A stretch of 64,000 nucleotides of DNA from Paulinella micropora (Eukaryota; Cercozoa; Imbricatea; Euglyphida; Paulinellidae), in the NCBI GenBank assembly GCA_019918135.1, contig WBZZ01003772.1, positions 47,501-111,500 of the forward strand, given 5' to 3'. Made by a program: the position numbers and the translations under genes. Below are positions 54,040-63,700 of the stretch, piece by piece. Positions within the stretch are counted from its first letter, which is position 1. Every line of letters starts with the position of its first letter. The notes below the pieces were generated by a model that had not been told where the DNA came from, did no database searches, and saw nothing but the letters and a program-made list of their open reading frames with translations.

Positions 54040-56064
54040 TTAAATCAGCTCGGCAAACATTGTGCTCAATTGTTCCGGTCGTGTCGCTTTTTCTAGAAGA
54101 TCGCGGACTATGCAGGCGTAACGGGTGGCCGGGCCGACCGGGAAAGTGTGCTGGTGCGGCCCGCGCCAGAACGCAGGGTCCTTGAGCTTGGCCAGGTTCT
54201 CTGCCCTGTGCAGGTTGAAAAAAGCAAGGGCTCGGCGCTTGAGGGCCTCGTGCTTCGTCTCGTGCTGCCCGGCCGGTGCCGGTGGCGCGGGCAGCGGCAG
54301 GGCGCCCAGCGCCTCCCGGTACTGGGTCGCCAGCCTGCTCGACTGCAGCATCAGGTCCTGGATTAGTTTCTTGACGTTCACGTCGGTCACGGTGTCGAGC
54401 AACGGGGTCTCCCGCCTGACGAGGAAGACCTGCTGGTAGAAAAGCTGCGAGTTCAGGTCCTGGTTAGCGCGCGTCAACACACGCGGAGCAGGTGTTTGTG
54501 TTGACCAAGGGCTTGTCTTTTTGCCAGTAAATTTAGAGTAGTGCTCCATGAGGTAGTCGAAGCATTTTTCCAGGCCGGCGCCGTTCAGCGCAGTCATGAC
54601 CTCCGCGTTGCCTAGCGCTGCCATGGCGCTCGTGCTGTCGGGCCGGTCCAGGACGCGCTTCGCCCAGGCAGAGACGGCGGCAGTCTTTTGCTTTTTCTTC
54701 TTCTTGGGCTGTTGCGGCGGTTGCTGCTGCTGCGGCGGCAGGTCGGCGGTCGAAGTGTAGTCGGACGGCGGGCGGTCGGCCTGCTTGAGCTTCTGGCCGC
54801 CAGAGTTCTGTGCGCGGTACTCCAGGTGGATGTCAATCAGTTTGCGCATGTGAGTAAATATCTGTAGAATGCAGTTCGTGTCGGCGGTCAGCAGGCCGAT
54901 GTGCTTCGGCACGGCCGTCAGCGTCCACTCGCCGCCGTCGTCTTCCGGCGGGTCGCAGGTCAGCCAGCCCTTCTTGGCTTGGCCAAACTGCGAGACGTGG
55001 CGGCTGAGCGCGATGCTGGAGAAGACCCTTTCCTGTTGCTGCTTTTCCTCCAGCGCGCCCAAGTCAGAGAACTTGACCACTTCTATCCCTCGCATACCAA
55101 GCGCGGCCATCAAGAAAACAGCCTCCAGACCCCACAAGGGCCTTTCGAAGGTAGGCAGAAAAGGCGAGTCAGGGGCTTGGTGCACGCCCGCGCTCTCCGC
55201 CAGCAGGGCCTGTTCTTTTTGCCGTGCCGGCGCTCATGTTCGGGTCGCTGAACAGCACGTTCTGCAGCACGAAGCGTGCGACCTCCAGCCCGAACGGGGT
55301 CTGCAGTTTGAGATTGGCGTCCTTGCCACCGAGCAGCCAATTTCTGAATTCGGTGTAGCTGTCGTGCCTGGTCTTGGCGCCAGGCCAGACTGCATCCACG
55401 AGGTCATTGAGCACTTTCGCGTAGCTGAAAATGTCGTCGGGGTAGCGCAAGGACATCTTGCAGTGCGCGAGCAGGCAGTCACGGAGGGGCCTTGTGTTGC
55501 AGTCGCAGCCTTCGACCGAGCCTTCGTGCGGGCCGTAGAGGGCCTGCCTGAACGTCAGCTCGCCGCCCTCCCAGTCGTTGCCGGCGGGCAGCCGGCGGAG
55601 GTCGTCGCTCACCTTGAAGGCCGCCAGCACTCCCTTGTTCGAAGTGAAAAAGGAGCCCTGCAAGTCGCTGTGAGTCTTCCGGAGGAAATCGCCCACACGC
55701 ATCTTGTTGTTCTTGGGGAAATGAAGTAGTCGCCCCAGTGCTCCGTCCAAAAGGCAACCATGGCGTCCAGCTCGGCCGAGCGCTCGAAGCGCCAGACGTC
55801 CATACTGAGCGCGGACAGGCGGACCCTGCCCAGCAGCGCCTGGTACTGCTTTGGCGAGAGCTTCACGAGCTTCTCGAGGCCGGCCATAAACGACGACCGG
55901 TACTTGCGCCAGACCGCGGAGGTAAACTTGACGGGCGGCAGCCCTTGGGCCAGGGGCACCCCCGCCTTCTTGCCCCATCCAGCGAGCTCGCCGTGGCCCG
56001 GCGCCACTGTCACTTCCGGCTTCGCGATCTCTTTCCGCTCCGTGGCATGTAGCGTGTCCATCAT
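54040..56064 (-). pseudogene. large conserved-looking protein of unknown function, about 670 codons
   Basis: ATG 56,064. Three frames join at about 55,720 and 55,200 (an A-run). N-terminal part: VKFTSAVWRKYRSSFMAG and SKDVWRFER-like helices. Middle: RDCLLAHCKMSLRYPDDIFS and VARFVLQNVLFSDPN. C-terminal part: FERPLWGLEAVFLMAALGM, a Gln/Lys/Pro linker (near 54,700), and a helical end. No family is recognised. The stop lies in the sequence ATTTAAATC. It sits between the F-box/KilA-like genes and the late transcription factors. Confidence 0.6.
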
Positions 56065-56122
56065 TTTCTGATAGTTAATATGACAGAAGAGGCTCTTTTT
56101 TAATGATTAGAATTGAGAGGAT

Positions 56123-56962
56123 TTAAAATCCAGCATGTACAGCAGTCGCGCGACGAGCCTTCTTCCGTTTTTTGCGGAGCGGCTTCGAACAGAGAAGATT
56201 GCTCTCTCTCGGCCTGGCGTTGCCGTCGGGCGGGGTCAGCAGGTTGCCGGTGATTAGTAAAAAGGGAAAGTTCAGTGTCTGGCGGATGGTTGCACAAATC
56301 GCCGTCTGTCTGTGCTTGCTTTCGCTCTGCTCGAGCGGCTGCACGCGCGCGGCAAGTGCGGGCTGTTCCATGAGCTCTAGCAGTGCTCGGAGGAGTGAAG
56401 AATAATTGATAAAACAGACGCGAGACCAGCCATAACGGACCTTGAGCTGCTCCCTCACCGCCGGCCACGCCCCGTCCACGCGATGGAACAGCTCCTCGAG
56501 CTCTTGGAGCACTTCGCGGGTGGGCTCGGCCCCGCTCGTCAGCCTGTCCCCGGAGCCGCCGAGCAGGTAGGCGAGGCAGGCCGCCCGGTCCAGCGAGAGC
56601 GGGCCGAGCCGGCTCTTCTTGAACACGTAGATCAACTTCGACGCAGTAATCTCCGTACCATTTACCCTCCACTTGTGGCAGAGATCTCTCGCCAGCTGCA
56701 ACAAGGCCTGGCTGACTAGCGGCTTCTGATGAATCCCCCTCAACCCAAATACCTGCCTCGTAATTTCGCGAAACCTCGAAAGTCGTGTGTAACCTTGCGG
56801 GCGCCTCGGCTGCTCCGTCATCTCGCACTCGTCCCCCCGCATCCTGCCATTCACCAAGTATTGGGTCGACCCGTACAGCGAGTGTTCTCTCCCCACTAGA
56901 CCGCATGTCTTGCAGAAGGTCCCGCTCGTTTCCCGGTTGAAGACGAACTCGTGCTCGCACAT
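56123..56962 (-). CDS. VLTF3-like late transcription factor
   Basis: 279 codons, intact, ATG 56,962. The N-terminus is a zinc ribbon (CEHEFVFNRETSGTFCKTCG). It continues with QGYTRLSRFREITRQV, a helical region (SKLIYVFKKSRLG), LEELFHRVDGAW, and SRVCFINYSSLLRALLELM, the block order of the poxvirus A2/VLTF3 family present in nearly all nucleocytoplasmic viruses. TFIIB is the main alternative (same ribbon type) but the FINYSSLL block favours VLTF3. It would direct late-promoter transcription. The C-terminus is basic. Its stop lies in TTTTAAATCC. Confidence 0.8.
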   Translation of the reverse strand: MCEHEFVFNRETSGTFCKTCGLVGREHSLYGSTQYLVNGRMRGDECEMTEQPRRPQGYTRLSRFREITRQVFGLRGIHQKPLVSQALLQLARDLCHKWRVNGTEITASKLIYVFKKSRLGPLSLDRAACLAYLLGGSGDRLTSGAEPTREVLQELEELFHRVDGAWPAVREQLKVRYGWSRVCFINYSSLLRALLELMEQPALAARVQPLEQSESKHRQTAICATIRQTLNFPFLLITGNLLTPPDGNARPRESNLLCSKPLRKKRKKARRATAVHAGF

Positions 56963-57060
56963 TTGTGTGCTGATTCAAAAAGATGGGGCGCGAATTCAAA
57001 AGCGGCCCGATTTAAATTGGGGCAAACAAATTGTTTTTTCTCCATTCCGCTGTAAGAAAA
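56963..57060. promoter_or_regulatory. divergent promoter between two late transcription factor genes
   Basis: 98 bp containing CGATTTAAATTGG and ATTGTTTTTTCTCC. Two late factors share this intergenic region, so co-regulation is plausible. Confidence 0.5.
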
Positions 57061-57417
57061 ATGGAAGGTACACAGATACACCGTAAGAGGCTCTGCCTGC
57101 ACTGCGGCCACCCGAGCGCGCGCGAGGACGGGCAGTGGTTCGAGCTGCCCGTCGCGTACGCGCCCGTCGAGGGTTACCTGTACGTTTTCGGGCTGTTTTG
57201 TACGCCGGCCTGCGCGTGGGCCTATGTCAGCTACGGCGTGCCGGAATCTCTGCGCTCACAGGCAGGAGATCTGCTTCACTCTTACTTGCGTCTGAATCTA
57301 AGGCAGCAAGTCATACGGCCTGCCCCGCCTAGGTGGGAGTTGCTCGAGTACGGGGGCAGCATGACCATTTCGGAATTCCGGCAGGTAGGAGGAGTCCGGG
57401 ACTGGGCGCTACAGTAG
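57061..57417 (+). CDS. VLTF2/A1L-like MYM-type zinc-finger transcription factor
   Basis: 118 codons, intact. Motifs in order: LCLHCGHP, LPVAYAPVEGYLYVFGLFC, TPACAWAYVSYG, SLRSQAGDLL, then IRPAPPRWELLEYGGSMTI and EFRQVGG. Many nucleocytoplasmic viruses encode this small protein (paired Cys, FCSxxCxxAY, APPRxxLxxFGG); it is related to poxvirus A1L/VLTF2 by its TRASH/MYM-like finger. It shares a 98-bp divergent promoter with the VLTF3-like gene and is the last gene of the GC-rich segment. Confidence 0.8.
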   Translation: MEGTQIHRKRLCLHCGHPSAREDGQWFELPVAYAPVEGYLYVFGLFCTPACAWAYVSYGVPESLRSQAGDLLHSYLRLNLRQQVIRPAPPRWELLEYGGSMTISEFRQVGGVRDWALQ

Positions 57418-57628
57418 TATAATATGAAATTTTTAATACCATTTTTTCGCACCCTCAAAATTGCTATTAAAAACTTCATCGCCCTTCCTTCCTAATCTCC
57501 CGCACAATAAATACAAGAGCATAAAACACCCCAAAGAGCCCTCCACAGAGCACTGAGAGAAAAAATAAAAGTTATCCAAAAACCCTTATTTTAATAACCA
57601 AAGTCCCTTTTTTCAAAATGGACTTATC
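57418..57628. other. compositional boundary, non-coding
   Basis: Base composition changes here from GC-rich (upstream) to AT-rich (downstream). No gene and no clear terminal repeat could be seen. Confidence 0.55.
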
Positions 57629-58091
57629 TTACAACTCAAGCGGGACAACCCAATTGATAGAACCTTCATCACCGCCAACCTTCTTCGTCAAGGCTGAAAG
57701 CGATGGAAAGACGAGAATTTCTTCTTCATCTTTCCCGAGCGAAGCCAGAAAGAATGTTGTCTTCCTTGGATTTTTCATGGTTTCGTCTCTCTCAACCCAA
57801 GCGAACGAATAATTATCAGTTCTCTGCACGGGGTTGCGAACGAAATATTTTCGCTCAGCGTGAAAAGAAGTTATTTTTTTCTTATCAAGTTGAGCGAATT
57901 GCCTTGGAACCCTAACTATCTTCGGGTTCTTAAACTCAGCAGAGGCTTCAGTTTCAAGCTCGCCCCACGGCTTCCAAAAACCTACAATCATATTAATTAT
58001 CATTAAAGAGAAACAATAGAGTTAGGACTTACCACCCCCCAGCGATGTTGATTTCGCCGAGTTGGTCTGCTACTTCATTTGGCTCTCCCAT
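57629..58091 (-). CDS. small spliced gene, AT-rich element
   Basis: Exon 1 starts at ATG 58,091 (MGEPNEVADQLGEINIAGG). A 51-nt intron (57,982-58,032; donor GTAAGT, acceptor TTGTAG) follows. Exon 2 encodes FWKPWGELETEASAE, an aromatic Lys-rich middle and ends INWVVPLEL. A run of six G at the exon 1 end puts the join one base out of phase; five G would fit, so a homopolymer error or real slip is likely. Function unknown. Confidence 0.6.
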
Positions 58092-58131
58092 ATTCTATTA
58101 CACGCACAAAAGCATGTGTAATAGAAATTTC

Positions 58132-58192
58132 TTTTGAATGAGAGTGGGGTTTGAACCCCTTGGTTTTTAAGAAAACCATTTAGCACGAAGTC
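58132..58192 (-). other. tRNA-like 3' half (type II layout)
   Basis: On the minus strand, GCTAAAT, a hairpin TGGTTTTCTTAAAAACCA and GGGGTTCAAACCCC follow in the order anticodon arm, long variable arm and T arm. No convincing D arm or matching 5' acceptor is found; upstream is the end of a coding frame. Possibly a tRNA relic at an integration point. Confidence 0.3.
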
Positions 58193-58196
58193 TTTT

Positions 58197-58730
58197 TTAT
58201 TCCGAGTTGCTATCCGCACTCTCGGTTCTATAGACTCTGTGCATGTTTCTATTGTGTTCTCGTTTAATATTTCTATTAATGCTATCATTTACGTATTCGT
58301 TAATACCATCACTGGAGTATTTGTTAAAAGAAGAATTAAACGATAAATGTTCTTTTTCAATACCAGCGAGAATTCTATTCATGACAATAGCGGAAAGTTG
58401 GCCACGATTATCTTTTTTCCACTTATAGAAATTATCCCGTTCTATGTTTATTTTTTTTTCCAATTTCTTTTTTCTCAATCTAATAAGTCTGTCTTCCTCT
58501 ACTTCATTATTTTCAATAGTCAATCGTTGCAACATCTCATTGATAGCCGTAATCTTAATCTGGTCTGGCTGTTTCTTTTCAATAAGACGCGTAATTTCTT
58601 TATCCGCTTTAGAAATTCTTTCTTCGCATATTATTTTATCTTTCTTGAGTCTATCCCTTCCTGTTTGTCGTATTTCAAATTCTTCAATCCATTCATTTTT
58701 AGTTTTGGTTTCTTGCGGTATTAGAGACAT
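58197..58730 (-). CDS. coiled-coil protein of the AT-rich element
   Basis: About 177 codons from ATG 58,730 (MSLIPQETKTK). Long Lys/Glu/Ile-rich helices (RLIRLRKKKLEKKINIERD) followed by an Asn/Ser-rich tail. No family recognised. Confidence 0.6.
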   Translation of the reverse strand: MSLIPQETKTKNEWIEEFEIRQTGRDRLKKDKIICEERISKADKEITRLIEKKQPDQIKITAINEMLQRLTIENNEVEEDRLIRLRKKKLEKKINIERDNFYKWKKDNRGQLSAIVMNRILAGIEKEHLSFNSSFNKYSSDGINEYVNDSINRNIKREHNRNMHRVYRTESADSNSE

Positions 58731-58770
58731 GGTTTCCAATGAAAACCTGTCCAGACAAAATCCTGATTTT

Positions 58771-58811
58771 CTGTCTGAAGCCTACAGACAGCCAGACACC
58801 GCGCTGTCTGG
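58771..58811. other. two abutting perfect hairpins
   Basis: CTGTCTG/CAGACAG with a 7-nt loop (58,771-58,791) directly next to CCAGACA/TGTCTGG with a 6-nt loop (58,792-58,811). The stems share the core CAGACA. They lie just upstream of the coiled-coil gene start and could be a protein-binding or recombination site. Confidence 0.6.
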
Positions 58812-59028
58812 GTGTTGCTGGTGGTTTTCACGGAAATAGAATTTTCTAGAATTTGATGGGTAAGTATAGACTTTGGATAATACCTCAAATACCATTTTTT
58901 CCTGTATCACTGGTAGGCTTACTGGGAGACGAAACTAATGGGTTCAGCGTAGTCATTGAGATTTTAGGTTGCGGGTTCAGTTCCGAAGGATGTTTCGTTT
59001 TCCTCATTATCGCCTTTTATTTTTTTGC

Positions 59029-60050
59029 TTATAAATCTAATATTACCTTTGTCTTTTTTTCTCTCTTTGAAGTCCTGATATTCTCTGGTTGAATGTCTTC
59101 TCTTTTTAATAATTCTTTTGTCTTTTTCTCTTTGAGAACTTCTTTGGTTTGCTCCTTCATATCTTTTTCTTCGTCGATTGGTTTAATAAAATCAGTTTTC
59201 AATAAATCACGTGGGCTTACCAACTCATCGTTATTTAATATGATTTTAAACACTTTTCGTCCTTTGACTTTATAAATAATTTTGCTGAAAGTCTTACCAC
59301 CTTTAGAAAAAACATTCCGTTTGTTTTCTTTTCTTACGTTATCGCCTATGCTATAGTCGTCTATTAAATTATCTCGCGTGATTTTCTCTTTATTTTTGTC
59401 TCTCCCAAAAAATACATCTACTGGTTTGGCCTGAATCCCTCTATGAAGTTTATGATTATAGGCATCCACTAAGTCTTGAATATAACTAACACAATCAAAA
59501 TTACGATTGGTTTCAAATAAAAGGTCAAGCCATCTCCTAATACTTCTTATCACTCTATCAACAACAGCAAGCGCTCTATGGTCGCCAACTTCAACGACAT
59601 CGTGTCTAATTCCATTTTCAATAAAATAATCACGAGTAGCACCTTTATATTCTCCTCCGCTGTCAGTCGTAATTGACTTTGGTTTATAAGGTATAGATTT
59701 CAAAGCATAATATACTTCTTTCGCTGTTTTATTTTTTAGTGGAATGATTATTAAATATCTTGAATGACAATCAATCCAAACGAGCATCCAAGCATAACCT
59801 TTATTGCCTTTCTTATCTTTTATCTTACTCATATCCGCTAAGTCAAGAAAGACTTGGTCATATCCGCTAAGTCAAGAAAGACTTGGTCTAATGGTTTATC
59901 AACCCATATAGTATTCCATATTTTAGGGTTCTTTTTCTGGTGATGAATTTCAAGGGCTTCTTCTTCTTTTGTTTTAACTACTTCTCCCGTAGGTGTGTCC
60001 TCTAATTGACTATCCGCATTCTGTGTATTAATAATTGTATGTATGGTCAA
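59029..60050 (-). pseudogene. retroviral-type (rve) integrase of a Polinton-like element
   Basis: N-terminal part (60,050-59,838) contains IWVDKPLDQVFLDLADM, the first catalytic Asp strand. The core then gives AWMLVWIDCHSRYLIIIPL, SITTDSGGEYKG (second Asp) and GDHRALAVVDRVIRSIRRWL; the third acidic residue appears to be Asp (VVD) where most integrases have Glu, as also in some related element integrases. A chromodomain-like end and a Lys-rich tail follow. A 29-bp tandem duplication (59,830-59,887) shifts the frame between Asp-containing strand 1 and the rest. No ATG is found upstream, so the N-terminus is uncertain. Confidence 0.82.
59830..59887. repeat. perfect 29-bp tandem duplication in the integrase gene
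   Basis: Two adjacent copies starting CATATCCGCTAAGTC. Removing one copy would restore one frame (29 = 3n+2), so this is the inactivating lesion. Confidence 0.95.
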
Positions 60051-60134
60051 GATTTTCTAAATTCATACTCTCGCTGTCGCTCTCGTATGTTTTAGAAAAT
60101 CGTATATATCTAACTATTTATTTTTTACGATATC

Positions 60135-60656
60135 TTAGAATTTCAAGAAACATTTTTCAACATCGTTTTTTTCTTTCTTAGCACCGCCAGAAGATTGATT
60201 ATATACTTTTACACTCACACTGCTTGATTTCTTTCCTTTTCCTTTCTTTGGCTTAATTTCTTCTTCTTCGCTACTCTCGCTTTCGCTTTCTCCACTCTCT
60301 GGCTCAGGCTCTGGTTTCTTACTCTTCTTCTTTTCTCTCTTAGTTTCCGCTTTCTTTCTTCTTATCTTCATTTTTGCCATCTTTTCAGCAATGATATCAG
60401 TAAAATCACATTCACTTTCACTCTCACTCTGCTCAGGTGTGTCATCTTGCTCCTTCTCATTAATGATATCGGTTGCTACATTCTTATTTTCTATTTCTGC
60501 TATTTTTCGCTCCATATCTTCATCTTCGCTTTTAACCGCGTTTCGGTATTGTGCCAAAACATTTTTAGCATGCTCCATCTTTCGTTGTTTTGCTTTCGCT
60601 TTTATTCCTTCCACAGCACTACCCCAATTCTTACGACTTGCTTCGGGGGACGGCAT
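60135..60656 (-). CDS. low-complexity charged protein, 173 aa
   Basis: ATG 60,656 (MPSPEASRKNWGSAVEG). Alternating acidic (SESESECD, ESGESESESSEEEE) and basic (KREKKKSKK, KPKKGKGKK) stretches. Ends FLKF. The N-terminus is helical. Possibly a DNA-binding virion core protein; not recognised. Confidence 0.6.
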   Translation of the reverse strand: MPSPEASRKNWGSAVEGIKAKAKQRKMEHAKNVLAQYRNAVKSEDEDMERKIAEIENKNVATDIINEKEQDDTPEQSESESECDFTDIIAEKMAKMKIRRKKAETKREKKKSKKPEPEPESGESESESSEEEEIKPKKGKGKKSSSVSVKVYNQSSGGAKKEKNDVEKCFLKF

Positions 60657-60717
60657 TCTATACTAAGATTTTTATATTTTAGTATTTTTAAAATTAAATA
60701 CTTATTTTATATATAAT

Positions 60718-63700
60718 ATGTCGCAATATAAGTCTCTCTTAGGCTTGTCAGAAATTGCTGTTGATAGTCTAAATATACTTAACTTAGACTTAACGAACTC
60801 AAACATAGTGGGCTTAAACACAGACAGAGTGCCAGAAGATGCCGACCCGATAAATCTTTATTACACTGACGGCCGATTTGATACACGTCTCGCTTTAAAA
60901 TCAACGACTGATATCAAAGAAGGAAAAAATTTATACTATACAGAGCAACGAGTGAGAGACAACGACGAAGTCAAAGCCTCAACTCAACACCGCTCTAATA
61001 CAAGTAATCCGCACCAAACAAGTTTATACAATTTGATAGACACTAACATATTTGCACAAGCGAGCGGACAATACTTAACTTACAACGATGTAGAAGGCAA
61101 ATGGAAGAATACCGCCCTTGGTTCAATTGACACACTCTCTGACGTAGTCATTACAGCACCAGTGGCGATGAATAGTTATCTAACATATAACTCAATAAAC
61201 TGGGTAAATAAAACATTTCCGATAAATGTTGATGAAACAGGCAACATTAGTATGGGAAGGAAGAATATAATAAACGTAAATTTACTAAATGACAAAGGTG
61301 TTGATGAATGGATATTTGAGCATAATGATAATAATAATAAGGTGTCGGCAGCTGGAAGTATAGACTCACATAGCGATGTGACAATATCAGGCTTCCCAGC
61401 AGATAATCAACTGATTATGTATAGCACGGGGCAATGGAGAAACACTACACCACCCTTTCTGAGATTAGACGGCACTGCCAATATGACGGGAGCATTAAAT
61501 ATGGGTGGTTTTGCTATTTCGGGGGCTTCTACATATAATGGAATTAATCTCGCAAATCTCGCAGTTGATGGTTCGGTGGTTAAACTAACAGGAGACCAAA
61601 CCATAGGAGGAATAAAAACATTTAGCAGTATAATAAATGCTAGTGCGGGTATTGATATGAAAAGCCAAAGCATAACAAATGTTAATCTTGTTGATGGTGT
61701 TGATGTTTCTACTCTTGACACTTCTGTCGTTAACCATAGCAGGGAATAAAAAATTTACATCAACTTTAGAAGTAAGTGGTTCGTCCAATCCTACTACTTT
61801 TGACGGCATCGGTATAGCATTTGATACAAAAATAGGAATGATTGCCGCACAAAAAACAGCAACAGCGACTTGGTATCCGATACAAATAACGGGTTCGTAT
61901 GTTGAGTTATATTCAGGTAATAATTTAATTATAACCGCAACTGGCACTACACTATCTTTGAATAACAAAAAAATAACAAACTTAGCCACACCATCAGCAA
62001 CAACGGACGGAGTAAATAAAAGTTATGTTGATACAAAAGACGGACAAAATGTGAAATTAACAGGAAACCAAACAATAGCAGGAATCAAGACATTTAGCAG
62101 TGCCCTTGAAATAACTGGGAATTCAACGAATGCGACAACAAAAGGAACATTCGTGGTTTTTAACTCCACAGCCAATATAGGAACTATCAGATGCCTTGAT
62201 ATGGGCACTGGTGTAAATTATAACTTTGAAATAAATGCCAAAAAAAAAAAGTTTCATTATTGATGGGGTGATTGTCGGTTGGGTAAATGCTTCGGGGCTA
62301 GATTGTAATAGTAGCAAAATAGCGAACCTTGGAACTCCAACATTAGCGACGGACGGAGCGACAAAAGGGTATGCGGACACATTGGACGGGCAAAATGTAA
62401 AACTAACAACAGACCAAACCATAACAGGAAGTAAAACATTTAATGGGGCGAGCACTACAATAAAATATCTCACTTTAACGAAAAATGCTGATTTTAATAA
62501 TCAAACTATCACTAATGGTGGAAATATAACATATAATGGGGCGAGGATATTAAACCAAAATGGAGGTGATATATTCTTTTCACAGACATCAGGTGATTAC
62601 CAATATTTCTTATTTACTCTAAATACTGCTACAAGCGAAACCGCGAACCAACGAGGTTATGTATTTACGAATGTAGCATCTGATGTAAAAGGGGCGGGAC
62701 TTTATATTTCAAAACTTTTGGATAATAAAAGTGCTTCGTCTGACATTGTCCGTTTTAACAATGCTGGCGGTATGCGGTTTTATGGTGCCTTAGATATGAA
62801 TTCAAACAATATAACAAATGGCGGAACAATAATGGGAACTACATTAACGGCGACTGCTGGAATATCAACAACAACATTAACGGCGAGCGGACTATTAACA
62901 GCGACAGGAGGTTCTAACATAGTTATACAAGGAAATACGAATGGAGGCAATACAAGAGGAATATTTTTGTGGGACACTGGCAATACAAATTATGGTATTC
63001 ATATGGCAACAAATGGAGGAGGTACAAATACCAGAAGTCTAGCAGGAGGGTCTGCGGTTGCTGGCAATGATTTTACTTCCTTTGCTGTTAGATTTAGGGT
63101 AAGTAATGTTTCCACTGATGGTTTTATATGGGAGAATTCGTCAGAACAATTATTGATGTCATTGAATGGGGCAAACGGCACTTTATGGACAAAAGGATTG
63201 ATAACGGCTAGTGCTGGTGTATCAACAACAACGGCAACCGCAAGTGGATTAATAACGGCAAATGCGGGTATATCTGTTGTTAATAGCACGGCTGATATAA
63301 AAGGTGAAGCAAGAAGTGGGTCTCATGCTACACCAGTCGGGTTATATGTCACAGCCAATCTTGGAGCATCTTCTGCTGGTGTTGAATTCAGACACAGCAA
63401 CGGAACACAGGGAGTTGGTTTTGGTTATAACTCAATATATGCTACGGGGAGCAACACAAACCAAGATTTAATTTTTTAAGCGAGGGGGACAGGAGTAATC
63501 TATGCTCAGAGTGATACAAGCATGACGACAGCATCCAGCGGATTTTTAACATTAAGAAAAAGGCCACAAAATACCACCAACCCACAAATATTTATGAAAG
63601 CAGGAGACGCATCAGGTTATGCGGTGGTAATGAATACAGGTGGATTATTACATGCTTGGTCGACTTCATTATCAAATGGTGAAAACAATACAGGTTATGT

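Noticed and set aside
56123..56962. Reading the VLTF3-like gene as a cellular TFIIB
   Set aside because: The zinc ribbon fits both, but only one partial repeat could be argued and the FINYSSLL block with late-factor neighbours fits VLTF3 better. Kept as an alternative only.
58903..59000. A second tRNA-like T arm (GCGGGTTCAGTTCC)
   Set aside because: The stem does not pair and no cloverleaf could be drawn.
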